A DNA stretch of 64,000 nucleotides from Glycomyces harbinensis. Its GTDB lineage: Bacteria; Actinomycetota; Actinomycetes; Mycobacteriales; Micromonosporaceae. The translations under genes and the position numbers were made by a program. The notes beneath the pieces are model-generated. The model saw nothing but the letters and a program-made list of their open reading frames with translations, searched no databases and was not told where the DNA came from. The stretch spans positions 434,001 to 498,000 of the forward strand of contig NZ_FNAD01000001.1 of NCBI RefSeq assembly GCF_900101745.1, written 5' to 3'. Positions 43,575 to 51,454 of this stretch are shown here, one piece after another (positions within the stretch are counted from its first letter, which is position 1; each line of letters starts with the position of its first letter).

Positions 43575-44279
43575 CTAGCAGGCCGCGGCGTAGTCCAGCA
43601 GCGCGCCCTGCTCGGCCTCGTCCACGGCCAGGTCCCATTCGGTCTTGACCTCGACCCACGCCCACACGTAGGCGCACCAGACCGTCTCGTCGACGGGCAT
43701 CCACTCGGCGGGGTCCTGGTCGGACTTGGACCGGTTCGAGGAGGCGGTGACCGCGATCAGGTGCCAGGCGTTGCCCTGGAAGTTCGCGTACGCCTGGCGG
43801 TCCTCGGTCGTCCAGTCGGCCGCGCCCGAACCCCAGGCCTCCTTGAGGGGCACGAAGTGGTCGATGTCGATCTCGGAGGAGTCGGTGACGGTCTCGGCGT
43901 CGTACATCGAGACCCATTCGCCGGTCATGCCCGCGTCGCAGTCGGCCTCGGTGAGGTTCCCCGACCGGTCCTGGGCGACCAGTACGTCGTCGCGGGCGTC
44001 GCACCCGTTGCCGTCCTCGTCCCTCCAGTGGGGGAACAGGGACCGGTCGTAGCCGTCGTCGGTCTCCTCGGCCACGGTCAGGGCCTGGATCGCCGCGGTG
44101 AGCGCGGCGGGGTCGACGGTGACGGTGAACGGGGCGGTGTCGCTGAACTCCTCGGAGACCTGGGAGCCGGTGCCGGTCCCGCCGGGTCCGGTGGGGTCCT
44201 CGACCAGGTCGGCCACGTCCTGGCAGCCGGCGGCCAGGAGAGTGAGGGGCAAGAGCAGCACGAGACGGGGAGCGCGCAT
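43575..44279 (-). CDS. Secreted lipoprotein with DUF1524-type HNH nuclease domain
   Basis: The 234-residue protein has a lipoprotein signal with lipobox LLAAGC (Cys19), so it is anchored outside the membrane. The C-terminal domain carries the GmrSD/DUF1524 HNH core: IDIDHFVPLKEAWGSGA, NAWHLIAVTASSNRSKSD with the Asn/Lys pair and DPAEWMP. Secreted members are thought to be extracellular DNases for nutrient DNA or competition. Stop TAG at 43575; a GTG just upstream of the ATG is an alternative start. The 192-base gap behind it holds no clear gene, only GTGACCGGTCAC (palindrome, near 43440). Confidence 0.85.
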   Translation of the reverse strand: MRAPRLVLLLPLTLLAAGCQDVADLVEDPTGPGGTGTGSQVSEEFSDTAPFTVTVDPAALTAAIQALTVAEETDDGYDRSLFPHWRDEDGNGCDARDDVLVAQDRSGNLTEADCDAGMTGEWVSMYDAETVTDSSEIDIDHFVPLKEAWGSGAADWTTEDRQAYANFQGNAWHLIAVTASSNRSKSDQDPAEWMPVDETVWCAYVWAWVEVKTEWDLAVDEAEQGALLDYAAAC

Positions 44280-44385
44280 CACAGCATCGTCCTAACGGGA
44301 CAAAAGTGGGCAGGGGGCGCGTCATCGCGACCGGGGTGTTCGCAACGTAACACACACGCGGCCACCGCGACAGGTCCACTCCTGC

Positions 44386-44391
44386 TAGATT
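44386..44391 (+). promoter_or_regulatory. Leaderless -10 box of the TmrB-like gene
   Basis: TAGATT ends seven bases before ATG 44399. Confidence 0.45.
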
Positions 44392-44398
44392 CCCCCGA

Positions 44399-44917
44399 AT
44401 GATCGTATGGCTCAACGGCACCTTCGGCGCCGGCAAGACCACCACCGCGCGCCTGCTCGAAGCCGCCCTCCCGGCGCGGGTCTTCGACGCCGAGCACATC
44501 GGATACCTCCTGCGGGGCGTCATCGGGGACGTCCCGCACGCCGACTTCAAGGACTGGGCGCCCTGGCGGGGCCTGACGATCGAGACCGCCCGCCAGGTCC
44601 TCGACTTCGTCGGCGGCACCCTCGTCATCCCGCAATCGGTCCTCCAGCACCAGTACTGGACCGAGCTCATGGACGGCTTCGCGAAGCACGACATCCCCGT
44701 CACGGCGTTCACCCTCCACGCCGAGCGCGACACGTTCGAGCGGCGCGTGCGCACCGACACCGCCGAACCCACCGCCCTCCAATGGCGCCTGGACCACCGC
44801 GACGCCTACGAGCAGGCCCTCGGACAGTGGATGCGGGCCGAGACGACCCTCATCGACACCACCGACCGCACCCCCGAGGACGCCTGCGCCGAAATCGTCG
44901 CCGCCGCGCGCGCCTGA
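44399..44917 (+). CDS. TmrB-like P-loop kinase
   Basis: The 172-residue protein starts MIVWLNGTFGAGKTTTARLL, where GTFGAGKT is a Walker A motif, and matches TmrB-type small ATP-binding proteins along its length (DAEHIGYLLRGVIGDV, VIPQSVLQHQYWTELM). Bacillus TmrB gives tunicamycin resistance; whether this homologue does is not visible. It is divergent from the HNH lipoprotein gene and has a leaderless start. Confidence 0.8.
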   Translation: MIVWLNGTFGAGKTTTARLLEAALPARVFDAEHIGYLLRGVIGDVPHADFKDWAPWRGLTIETARQVLDFVGGTLVIPQSVLQHQYWTELMDGFAKHDIPVTAFTLHAERDTFERRVRTDTAEPTALQWRLDHRDAYEQALGQWMRAETTLIDTTDRTPEDACAEIVAAARA

Positions 44918-44999
44918 AACACCGAACCGCCTGAAAACGTCGTACCCGGGCGCGACGATGAGAACGAGACCGCCAACACGACCGGCAAAGGAGCCCGCC

Positions 45000-46148
45000 A
45001 TGGCCTACCTCGTCCTCATCGGCACCCGCAAGGGCCTGTTCACCGCCACCAGCGACGACCGCGAGCAATGGGTCCTCAAGGGCCCCCACGGACTCGACCC
45101 CGACGGCTACACCGCCGTCTCCGAGATCTACGCGACCGCCGCCGACCCCGCCACCGGCCGGATCCTCGTCGCGGCCGACTCGCCCCACTTCGGCCCCTCC
45201 GTCTGGCGCTCCGACGACCTCGGCGCCACCTGGCACGAACCCGACGCCGCACCCATGGCCTTCCCCCAGGACCTGCCCTACCGGCCCCTGGACTTCTCCG
45301 AGACCGCCGGCATCGACCAGCCCGACGCCGACCAGTCCAACACCGTCAAACGCGTCTGGCAGCTCGCCTTCGGCCCCCAGGAAGGGCGCGTGTGGGCCGG
45401 CGTCGAACCCACCAGCCTGTGGCGCTCCGACGACGGCGGACGCACCTTCACGTTCAACCGGTCCCTGTGGGACCACCCCCAGCACACCACCTGGGCCTCC
45501 GGCGGCGGCGGCGCCGCCGTCCACACCATCGTCACCGACGACGACGACCCCGCCCACGTCATGATCGCCATGTCCTCGGGCGGCATCTACGAGACCCGCG
45601 ACGACGGCGACACCTGGGAAGGGGTCACCAAGGGCATCACCGTCGACTACGGCCCCGACCCCGAACCCGAATCGGGCCACTGCATCCACAAAGTCGCCCG
45701 CACCGCCGACGGCACCTGGATCGCCCAGAGCCACGGCCCCGTCTGGCGCACCGACGAACCCGGCTCCGGGTGGACCAACGTCTCGGCGACCCTGCCCTCC
45801 GAGTTCGGCTTCGCCGTCGTCGCCCACCCCACCGAGGCGGGCACCGCCATGGTCTGGCCCGTCCAGGCCGCCATGGACCGCTTCCCGCCCGGCCACCGCA
45901 TCGCCGCCTGGCGCACCACCGACCACGGCGACACCTGGCACGAGTGGAGCACCGGCCTGCCCGCCGAGCCCTACTTCGCCAACGTCATGCGCGACGGCGC
46001 CTGCACCGACGGCGCACCCGACCCCGGCTGGTACTTCGGCACCCGCTGCGGCGACGTGTGGGCCGCCGGCGACGCGGACGCCACCTGGCACCTGGTCGCC
46101 GCCCACCTCCCCGACGTCCTGTGCGTGCGAGCGATCGAGACCCGCTGA
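45000..46148 (+). CDS. BNR/sortilin-type beta-propeller protein
   Basis: ATG 45000 has a strong AAAGGAG site. The 382-residue product contains repeated Asp-box motifs of a BNR/sialidase-type propeller (SVWRSDDLGATW, SLWRSDDGGRTF, IYETRDDGDTW, VWRTDEPGSGW, AWRTTDHGDTW). There is no signal peptide, so it is cytosolic, which argues against a secreted sialidase. Its stop overlaps the ATG of a ThiS-like protein (TGATG), a strong sign that the two work together, perhaps with the small protein as conjugate or sulfur carrier. No catalytic residues are assigned. Confidence 0.82.
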   Translation: MAYLVLIGTRKGLFTATSDDREQWVLKGPHGLDPDGYTAVSEIYATAADPATGRILVAADSPHFGPSVWRSDDLGATWHEPDAAPMAFPQDLPYRPLDFSETAGIDQPDADQSNTVKRVWQLAFGPQEGRVWAGVEPTSLWRSDDGGRTFTFNRSLWDHPQHTTWASGGGGAAVHTIVTDDDDPAHVMIAMSSGGIYETRDDGDTWEGVTKGITVDYGPDPEPESGHCIHKVARTADGTWIAQSHGPVWRTDEPGSGWTNVSATLPSEFGFAVVAHPTEAGTAMVWPVQAAMDRFPPGHRIAAWRTTDHGDTWHEWSTGLPAEPYFANVMRDGACTDGAPDPGWYFGTRCGDVWAAGDADATWHLVAAHLPDVLCVRAIETR

Positions 46149-46426
46149 TGGTCGACGTCAAACTCCCGGCCGCACTCGCCTCCGAATGCGCCGGCCAGCG
46201 CCACCTCCACGTCGACCTGCCCGACGACGCCACCCTCGCCGACGTCCTCGACGCCATCGCGACCACCCACCCGCGCCTGGCCCGGCGCCTGCGCGACGAA
46301 TCGGGGAAACTGCGCCGCTACGTCAACATCTACATCGGCGACGACGAGAACCGCCGCCTCCAAGGCCTCGCCACCCCCGTCGAAGGCCGCGACATCCAGA
46401 TCCTGCCCTCCATCGCCGGAGGCTGA
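46148..46426 (+). CDS. MoaD/ThiS-like ubiquitin-fold protein
   Basis: The 92-residue product has the beta-grasp pattern of sulfur-carrier proteins (HVDLPDDATLADVLDAIA, RYVNIYIGDDENRR) and ends in the diglycine SIAGG required for C-terminal adenylation and thiocarboxylation. It overlaps the propeller gene by one base. No MoeB/ThiF-type activating enzyme or Mo-cofactor gene is nearby, so the activating partner is elsewhere. Confidence 0.83.
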   Translation: MVDVKLPAALASECAGQRHLHVDLPDDATLADVLDAIATTHPRLARRLRDESGKLRRYVNIYIGDDENRRLQGLATPVEGRDIQILPSIAGG

Positions 46427-46438
46427 CACCACACCGAA

Positions 46439-46470
46439 AGGGGCCACCGCGCAGCAGCGCGGCGGCCCCT
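46439..46470. terminator. Terminator between ThiS-like and FKBP genes
   Basis: AGGGGCC-a-CCGCGC and GCGCGG-c-GGCCCCT pair around an AGCA loop, 13 bases after the ThiS-like stop. It may serve both convergent genes. Confidence 0.75.
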
Positions 46471-46483
46471 CCCGAAAACCGAT

Positions 46484-47032
46484 CTACCTGCCGTTGATCG
46501 ACACCACGTCCACCACGAACACCAGCGTCTCGTTCGGGCCGATGACCCCGCCCGCGCCCTGCGAGCCGTAACCGAGCTCCGGCGGGATCACGATCAGGCG
46601 CCGGTCGCCGACCTGCGACCCGATCAGGCCGTCGTTCCAGCCCTGGATCACCGGCGCCGAACCCAGCGGCGACACCTCGAACGGCTGCGCCCCGCGGTTC
46701 CACGAAGCGTCGAACTCCTTGCCGTTCGACCAGTTGAACCCCGCATACTGCACCGCGACCGCGTCCCCGGCCTTCGCCTCGACACCCGAGCCCTCGACCA
46801 CGTCAGCGGTGAACAGGCCCGCGGGCGCCGCGACGTCCGGCACCGACACGACCGGCTTCGACCCCGTGTCCTCAGACACCGAGACCTCGACACCGTCACT
46901 GATCTGCACCACGTTCGCATCCCCTTCATCTGCACTGCCGTCGGCGCCACCGGCGCCGCAGCCGGCCAGCAGCACCGCGCTCAACGCGACCGCCACCGGC
47001 ACCCAAAAACGACTCACAAGCCTTGAGTCCAC
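46484..47032 (-). CDS. FKBP-type peptidyl-prolyl isomerase lipoprotein
   Basis: The 182-residue protein has a lipoprotein signal (VLLAGC) and a C-terminal FKBP domain: AVQYAGFNWSNGKEFDASW, PVIQGWNDGLIG, RRLIVIPPELGYG and ETLVFVVDVV. It would assist folding of exported proteins at the outer face of the membrane. GTG 47032 lies six bases after TAGGTT (leaderless); an in-frame GTG at 47017 is the alternative start. Confidence 0.92.
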   Translation of the reverse strand: MDSRLVSRFWVPVAVALSAVLLAGCGAGGADGSADEGDANVVQISDGVEVSVSEDTGSKPVVSVPDVAAPAGLFTADVVEGSGVEAKAGDAVAVQYAGFNWSNGKEFDASWNRGAQPFEVSPLGSAPVIQGWNDGLIGSQVGDRRLIVIPPELGYGSQGAGGVIGPNETLVFVVDVVSINGR

Positions 47033-47038
47033 CGAGGG

Positions 47039-47044
47039 AACCTA
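47039..47044 (-). promoter_or_regulatory. Leaderless -10 box of the FKBP gene
   Basis: Minus-strand TAGGTT ends six bases before GTG 47032. Confidence 0.45.
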
Positions 47045-47111
47045 CCACCCGCCGCCCGCCCGCACCGACCTCGCCTATCCTTGACCCCGAACCGAACCGC
47101 AGGAGCACCGC

Positions 47112-47576
47112 ATGACCCAAGGCCCCGGCGACACCGCCACCGACGTCACCGAGCTCCTGCGCCGCCTCACCGTCCAACTGCGCCTGCTCAACCACCAGGT
47201 CTCCGACCGCATCGGGCTCCAAGACGTCGACCTCGAATGCCTCGACCTCATCTCCCGCACCGGACCCCTGACCCCCTCGGCGCTGGCGCGGGCCGCGGAC
47301 CTGCACCCGGCGACGGTCACGGGCGTGGCCGACCGGCTCGAGAAGGGCGGGTGGATCCGGCGCGAGAAGGTCCCCGCCGACCGCCGGGCGGTGCACCTGG
47401 TCGCCGACGAGGCGCGGGGCCGGGAAGTCCTGCGCCTGTACGAGCCGCTGCGTTCGGCGATAGGGGAGATCTGCGCCGGGTTCGAGCCCGCGCAGCTGGC
47501 GGTGATCGCACGGTTCCTCGACCGGGCCGGTGCGGCCGGACGGGCCGCGACCGACGATCTGACGGCCGGTCAGTAG
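47112..47576 (+). CDS. MarR-family regulator
   Basis: The 154-residue protein has the MarR winged helix (SALARAADLHPATVTGVADR, RLEKGGWIRREKVPADRRA with the wing Asp-Arg) between dimerisation helices. CAGGAG precedes the ATG. Its 3' end overlaps by seven bases the convergent NAD(P)-binding gene. Ligand and targets are unknown. Confidence 0.9.
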   Translation: MTQGPGDTATDVTELLRRLTVQLRLLNHQVSDRIGLQDVDLECLDLISRTGPLTPSALARAADLHPATVTGVADRLEKGGWIRREKVPADRRAVHLVADEARGREVLRLYEPLRSAIGEICAGFEPAQLAVIARFLDRAGAAGRAATDDLTAGQ

Positions 47577-48232
47577 GCGACGCCGAGGACCCGGCGCACC
47601 GCCGCCGGATCGGACACGGCCGCGAGCATCGCCGCGGCCAGGTCCGCCCGGGCGATCGTGAACCCGTTCCTGGGATTGTGCCCGACCTGGGTGCGCCACC
47701 GGCCCGCGGCGGGCTTGTCGGTCAACTGAGGCGGGCGCACGATCGTCCAGTCCAGTCCCGAATCCACGACCGCGTCCTCCATCGCCGCGAGGTCGGCGTA
47801 GTGCGCGGCCAAGGCCCGCTTGACGATCGGGGTCAGGCGCCGCAGCAGGAAACCGTCACCGGGGTCGTGCCGGGGCTTGTCGGGCCGCGCCGCGGTGGGC
47901 ACGGTGCCGATCGGCGCGGCCGACAGCACCACCAGGCGCCGCGTCCCCGCAGCCCGCATCGCGGCGATGAGCGCCCGCGTCCCGGTGGCCGCGACGCCCG
48001 CCTCGGCCTTCGACGTCGCCCCCAGCGCCGAGACCACCGCGTCCGCTCCGGCCACCGCCGAAGCCAGAACGCCCGGGTCCGGCCTCGACAGGTCCGCCCG
48101 CACCGCACCGACCCCGGAAGGGAGCTTGCCGGGGCTGCGAACCACGGCGGTGACCTCGTGCCCGGCGGCCGATGCCTGTTCGAGCACGAGCCGCCCGGTC
48201 GCACCGGTCGCGGCCACCAGCGTCAGCTTCAT
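47570..48232 (-). CDS. NAD(P)H-binding Rossmann protein (atypical SDR)
   Basis: The 220-residue protein begins MKLTLVAATGATGRLVLEQA, the GxxGxxG nucleotide-binding loop of NAD(P)H-binding atypical SDRs related to NmrA and flavin reductase BLVRB. GGTCGAC-type catalytic YxxxK is not evident. GAGGAG before ATG 48232 fixes the start. Location opposite a MarR gene suggests redox or detoxification duty, but nothing shows it directly. Confidence 0.85.
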   Translation of the reverse strand: MKLTLVAATGATGRLVLEQASAAGHEVTAVVRSPGKLPSGVGAVRADLSRPDPGVLASAVAGADAVVSALGATSKAEAGVAATGTRALIAAMRAAGTRRLVVLSAAPIGTVPTAARPDKPRHDPGDGFLLRRLTPIVKRALAAHYADLAAMEDAVVDSGLDWTIVRPPQLTDKPAAGRWRTQVGHNPRNGFTIARADLAAAMLAAVSDPAAVRRVLGVAY

Positions 48233-48301
48233 CAGGTACTCCTCACCCAGAAATAATACGAGCACCATAACATCTGCCACTCATATAAAATAGGGTGCGG
48301 A

Positions 48302-48781
48302 TCACCCCACCTCCGACAACACCTCCAACACCCGGTTCTCCTCACGCTGGAACACCATCGACGTCTGAAACCGCGCCACCTCCGGCCGCGTCGCCAACCG
48401 ATCCACCAGAAAAGCGTGCAACCGCTCCGTGTTCTGCACCGCCACATGCAACACGATGTCCCCCTCACCCGACACCACGAACAACCGCAACACCTCCGGC
48501 CACGACCCCACCGCCGACCGGAACGCCTCATACGAACCGCGCTGATGATGACGCAGATGCACCGACACCAGCGCCTCCGCACCCCGACCCAACGCCCCCA
48601 GATCCACCGCCGCGTGATACCCCCGAATCACCCCGCGCCGCGTCAACGACCGCACCCGATCCTGCACCGTCGACGGCGCCACCTCCAGACGCCGCGCCAA
48701 CTCCCGATGCGACAACCGCGCATCCGACTGCAACAACCGCACAATCCCCACCTCAAGCTCATCCACACACGGATTATCCAC
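48302..48781 (-). CDS. Lrp/AsnC-family regulator
   Basis: The 159-residue protein has the AsnC helix-turn-helix (LSHRELARRLEVAPSTVQDR, RSLTRRGVIRGY) and the RAM ligand-binding domain (SGEGDIVLHVAV). It is divergent from an amino-acid/APC transporter gene 65 bases away, the classical arrangement for Lrp control of amino-acid transport. GTG 48781 is used; a second GTG at 48766 is possible. Confidence 0.92.
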   Translation of the reverse strand: MDNPCVDELEVGIVRLLQSDARLSHRELARRLEVAPSTVQDRVRSLTRRGVIRGYHAAVDLGALGRGAEALVSVHLRHHQRGSYEAFRSAVGSWPEVLRLFVVSGEGDIVLHVAVQNTERLHAFLVDRLATRPEVARFQTSMVFQREENRVLEVLSEVG

Positions 48782-48832
48782 CGAAAACCAACCACACGTC
48801 CAATCTCACCCCGAGAAGACCGAACAACCGCC

Positions 48833-48838
48833 TAACAT
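48833..48838 (+). promoter_or_regulatory. -10 box of the APC transporter gene
   Basis: TAACAT ends eight bases before ATG 48847, suggesting a leaderless or nearly leaderless transcript. Confidence 0.45.
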
Positions 48839-48846
48839 CACCCCAC

Positions 48847-50169
48847 ATGACCACCCGAACGAACACCCCCGGCACCCTCGGCACCGCACGCGGCACCGCC
48901 CTCTACCTCGGCGCCGTCCTCGGACCCGGCGTCCTCGCCCTCCCACACCTCGCCGCCGCCGCCGCAGGACCCGCCGCCATCATCGCCTGGACCGGACTCC
49001 TCGCCCTCGCCATCCCCGTCGCCGCAACCTTCGCCGCCCTCGCCACCCGCTGGCCCGACGCCGGCGGCGTCGCCACCTTCACCCGCGCCGCCTTCGGCGA
49101 CCGCGCCGCCGCCGCCTGCGGCTGGTGGTTCTACTCCGTCATCCCCATCGGCGCCGCAGCCGCCGCCCTCGTCGGCGCCGCCTACATCGCCGCACCCGCA
49201 GGACTCGGCCACACCGCCACCCTCACCATCGCCGCCGCACTCATCACCACCGCCTTCGCCGCCAACCACATCGGCCTCCGCCTCTCCGGCACCGCCCAAC
49301 TCATCCTCATGGCACTCCTCATCGCCCTCCTCACCACCGCCATCACCACCGCCGCCCCACACGCCCACACCGCCAACCTCACCCCCTTCGCCCCCCACGG
49401 CACCACCGGCATCCTCTCCGCAGCCGCCGTCCTCCTCTTCGCCTTCTCCGGCTGGGAAGCCGCCAGCCACCTCTCCGGCGAATTCACCAACCCCAAGCGC
49501 CAACTCCCACGCGTCACCGCCCTCGCCCTCGCCATCGTCGCCGCCATCTACCTCGGCCTCGCCACCACCACCACCGCCGTCCTCGGACCAGACGCCGCCA
49601 CCCGCCCCACACCCCTCGCCGACCTCCTCGCCTACGGCTTCGGCCCCAACGCACGCACCATCACCGCCGCCGCAGCCGCCGTCCTCTGCCTCGGCGCCGT
49701 GAACACCTTCATCGCCGGCGCCTCACGCCTCGGCGCCGCCCTCGCCCGCGACGGCGCCATGCCCGCACCCCTCGCCAAAGGCCACCAACCAGGCCGCACC
49801 CCCCACCGCAGCCTCGCCCTCCTCGCCACCCTCACCGCCATCGTCCTCACCGCAGCCGTCACCTGGCAACTCGACCTCGACCAACTCATGAGAGCCACCT
49901 CCGCCAGCCTCGCCGCCGTCACCACCCTCGCCTGCGCCGCCGCCGTCCGCCTCCTCCACGGACGCGCCCGCGCCACCGCCCTCACCGCCACCACCGTCAC
50001 CGCCGCCATCAGCACCGCCCTCGCCTGGTACCTCCTCATCCCCGCCCTCGTCGGCGCCGCCGCCCTCACCTACCTGCACCTCCACCAAGGCAAGCCCCGG
50101 CCGGATACCCTTCAAGACACCGAACCGGAACGCGCCCCAGCGCCCCCGCTCGCACAAGGAGCCCCATGA
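48847..50169 (+). CDS. APC-superfamily amino-acid transporter
   Basis: The 440-residue protein has about twelve membrane helices and the APC helix-1 signature GTALYLGAVLGPGVLALP with the unwound Gly-rich substrate site; FSGWEAASHLSGEF matches the helix-6 region. It moves amino acids across the plasma membrane. The coding strand is almost entirely C-ending (GCC, CTC, ACC), a composition that ends abruptly inside the next gene. ATGA overlaps the rhomboid start. Confidence 0.88.
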   Translation: MTTRTNTPGTLGTARGTALYLGAVLGPGVLALPHLAAAAAGPAAIIAWTGLLALAIPVAATFAALATRWPDAGGVATFTRAAFGDRAAAACGWWFYSVIPIGAAAAALVGAAYIAAPAGLGHTATLTIAAALITTAFAANHIGLRLSGTAQLILMALLIALLTTAITTAAPHAHTANLTPFAPHGTTGILSAAAVLLFAFSGWEAASHLSGEFTNPKRQLPRVTALALAIVAAIYLGLATTTTAVLGPDAATRPTPLADLLAYGFGPNARTITAAAAAVLCLGAVNTFIAGASRLGAALARDGAMPAPLAKGHQPGRTPHRSLALLATLTAIVLTAAVTWQLDLDQLMRATSASLAAVTTLACAAAVRLLHGRARATALTATTVTAAISTALAWYLLIPALVGAAALTYLHLHQGKPRPDTLQDTEPERAPAPPLAQGAP

Positions 50170-50759
50170 CCACCGCGCCACCCACCCCCCTCCACCCGCT
50201 CCGGCGCGCCCTCACCCTCTGGGGCGCCCTCATCGCCCTCATGTGGGCCCTGCTCATCGCCGACTGGATCCTCCCGGCCCACCTCACCGCCTGGGGCATC
50301 ACCCCCCGCACCCTCGAAGGCCTCCTCCCCGGCGCCCTCGCCGCACCCTTCCTCCACGGCAGCACCGGACACCTCGTGTCCAACATGGTCCCGCTCGCCG
50401 TCATGGGCACCATCGCCGCACTCAGGGACTGGCGCGGCATGTGGACCGCGCTGGCGGTGACCCTCGTGGCCTCGGGGCTGGGCGTGTGGCTGTTCTCCCC
50501 GGCGAACTCGGTGACCGTGGGCGCCTCGGGGATCGTCTTCGGCCTCTTCGGCTACCTCCTGGCGCGCGGGGTCGTCACCCGCAGGGTCGGCGACTTCCTC
50601 ATCGCCCTGCTCGTCATCGCCGTCTACGGGTCGATGATCTGGGGCGTCTTCCCCTCCCAGCCGCACATCTCCTGGCAGGCCCACCTGTTCGGGTTCCTCG
50701 GCGGCGCCGCGGCCGCCATCGCCACCCGCCCGCGCCGCGCCGCCCCGGTCGGCGCGTGA
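50166..50759 (+). CDS. Rhomboid intramembrane serine protease
   Basis: The 197-residue protein has six membrane helices and the rhomboid catalytic dyad: Ser121 in VGASGIVFG and His173 in WQAHLFGF, plus HGSTGHLVSN with the oxyanion-site His69 and Asn73. It cleaves membrane-embedded substrates; targets are unknown. It overlaps the transporter stop by four bases. Codons switch from C-ending to mixed/G-ending about half-way through the gene (near 50440). Confidence 0.93.
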   Translation: MTTAPPTPLHPLRRALTLWGALIALMWALLIADWILPAHLTAWGITPRTLEGLLPGALAAPFLHGSTGHLVSNMVPLAVMGTIAALRDWRGMWTALAVTLVASGLGVWLFSPANSVTVGASGIVFGLFGYLLARGVVTRRVGDFLIALLVIAVYGSMIWGVFPSQPHISWQAHLFGFLGGAAAAIATRPRRAAPVGA

Positions 50760-50977
50760 GCGCTCCGGCCGGCTTCACCTGGACCGAGCGGAGCGACGGC
50801 ACCGTTCGCATCGTCCACCGCGGCCGCGCCGCCGCCACGCTGCGCGGGGCCCGCGCCGCCAAGTTCCTCGACGAGATCGCCGCCGGGGACCCCCAGCACG
50901 TGTGCGCCCGGTGGACGGGCGCCTACAAGTTCGGCAACGAGCGCACCGCCCGCCAACACCCCCGCAACCAGCGATAA
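50756..50977 (+). CDS. Small conserved protein, unknown function
   Basis: GTG 50756 overlaps the rhomboid stop as GTGA and gives 73 residues: SAPAGFTWTERSDGTVRI, HRGRAAATLRGARAAKFL, RWTGAYKFGNERTAR. Short actinobacterial proteins with this W-x-R / RAAxTLRG / GNY/KxGNER pattern are known but have no assigned role. The overlap argues for co-translation with the rhomboid. Confidence 0.7.
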   Translation: MSAPAGFTWTERSDGTVRIVHRGRAAATLRGARAAKFLDEIAAGDPQHVCARWTGAYKFGNERTARQHPRNQR

Positions 50978-51010
50978 CAGCCCCCGCGCCGGGGGAGTGG
51001 GGCCCCGAGA

Positions 51011-51044
51011 TCGACAGTGCCACACCCATAGCACTATAGTGCTA
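51011..51044 (+). promoter_or_regulatory. Promoter and palindromic operator of the GntR-ABC operon
   Basis: A -35-like TCGACA (51011-51016) and a -10 TATAGT (51035-51040) are separated by 18 bp. The perfect 16-bp palindrome TAGCACTATAGTGCTA (51029-51044) covers the -10, predicting autorepression by the GntR protein encoded next. Confidence 0.75.
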
Positions 51045-51069
51045 ACATCCTAGTGAAATAGAGAAAGTT

Positions 51070-51450
51070 GTGATCGACTTCCACCTCGAACCGCGCTCCG
51101 GCGTGGCCCCCTACATGCAGCTCGTCCACCAAGTCCAGCAAGCCCTGCGACTGGGCATGCTCGACGTGGGGGACCAGCTGCCCACGGTCAAACAAGTGGT
51201 CGCCAAGATCGCCATCAACCCCAACACCGTCCTCAAGGCCTACCGCGAACTCGAACGCCAAGGACTCGTCGCGCCCAAACCCGGACGCGGCACCTTCATC
51301 ACCGCCACCCTCGCCGACGACCACCTCGACGCCCACGCCGACCTCAAAACCGACCTCCAGCAATGGATCACCAAAGCCCGAAGCGCCGGACTCGACGACG
51401 CGGCCATCCGAGCACTCTTCGACACCACCATCCGGAAGGAACCACGGTGA
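51070..51450 (+). CDS. YtrA-subfamily GntR regulator
   Basis: The 126-residue protein has the GntR winged helix (YMQLVHQVQQALRLGMLDVG, LPTVKQVVAKIAINPNTVLK, RELERQGLVAPKPGRGTF) and the short helical tail of YtrA-type members, which lack a large effector domain and control adjacent ABC transporters. It is followed after four bases by the ABC ATPase, so it is the first gene of the operon. The palindrome at 51029-51044 is its probable site. Confidence 0.93.
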   Translation: MIDFHLEPRSGVAPYMQLVHQVQQALRLGMLDVGDQLPTVKQVVAKIAINPNTVLKAYRELERQGLVAPKPGRGTFITATLADDHLDAHADLKTDLQQWITKARSAGLDDAAIRALFDTTIRKEPR

Positions 51451-51454
51451 ACCC

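Noticed and set aside
43381..43578. 65-codon plus-strand frame between the TPR and HNH genes
   Set aside because: Arg/Gly-rich, no ribosome site, no recognisable domain; treated as intergenic.
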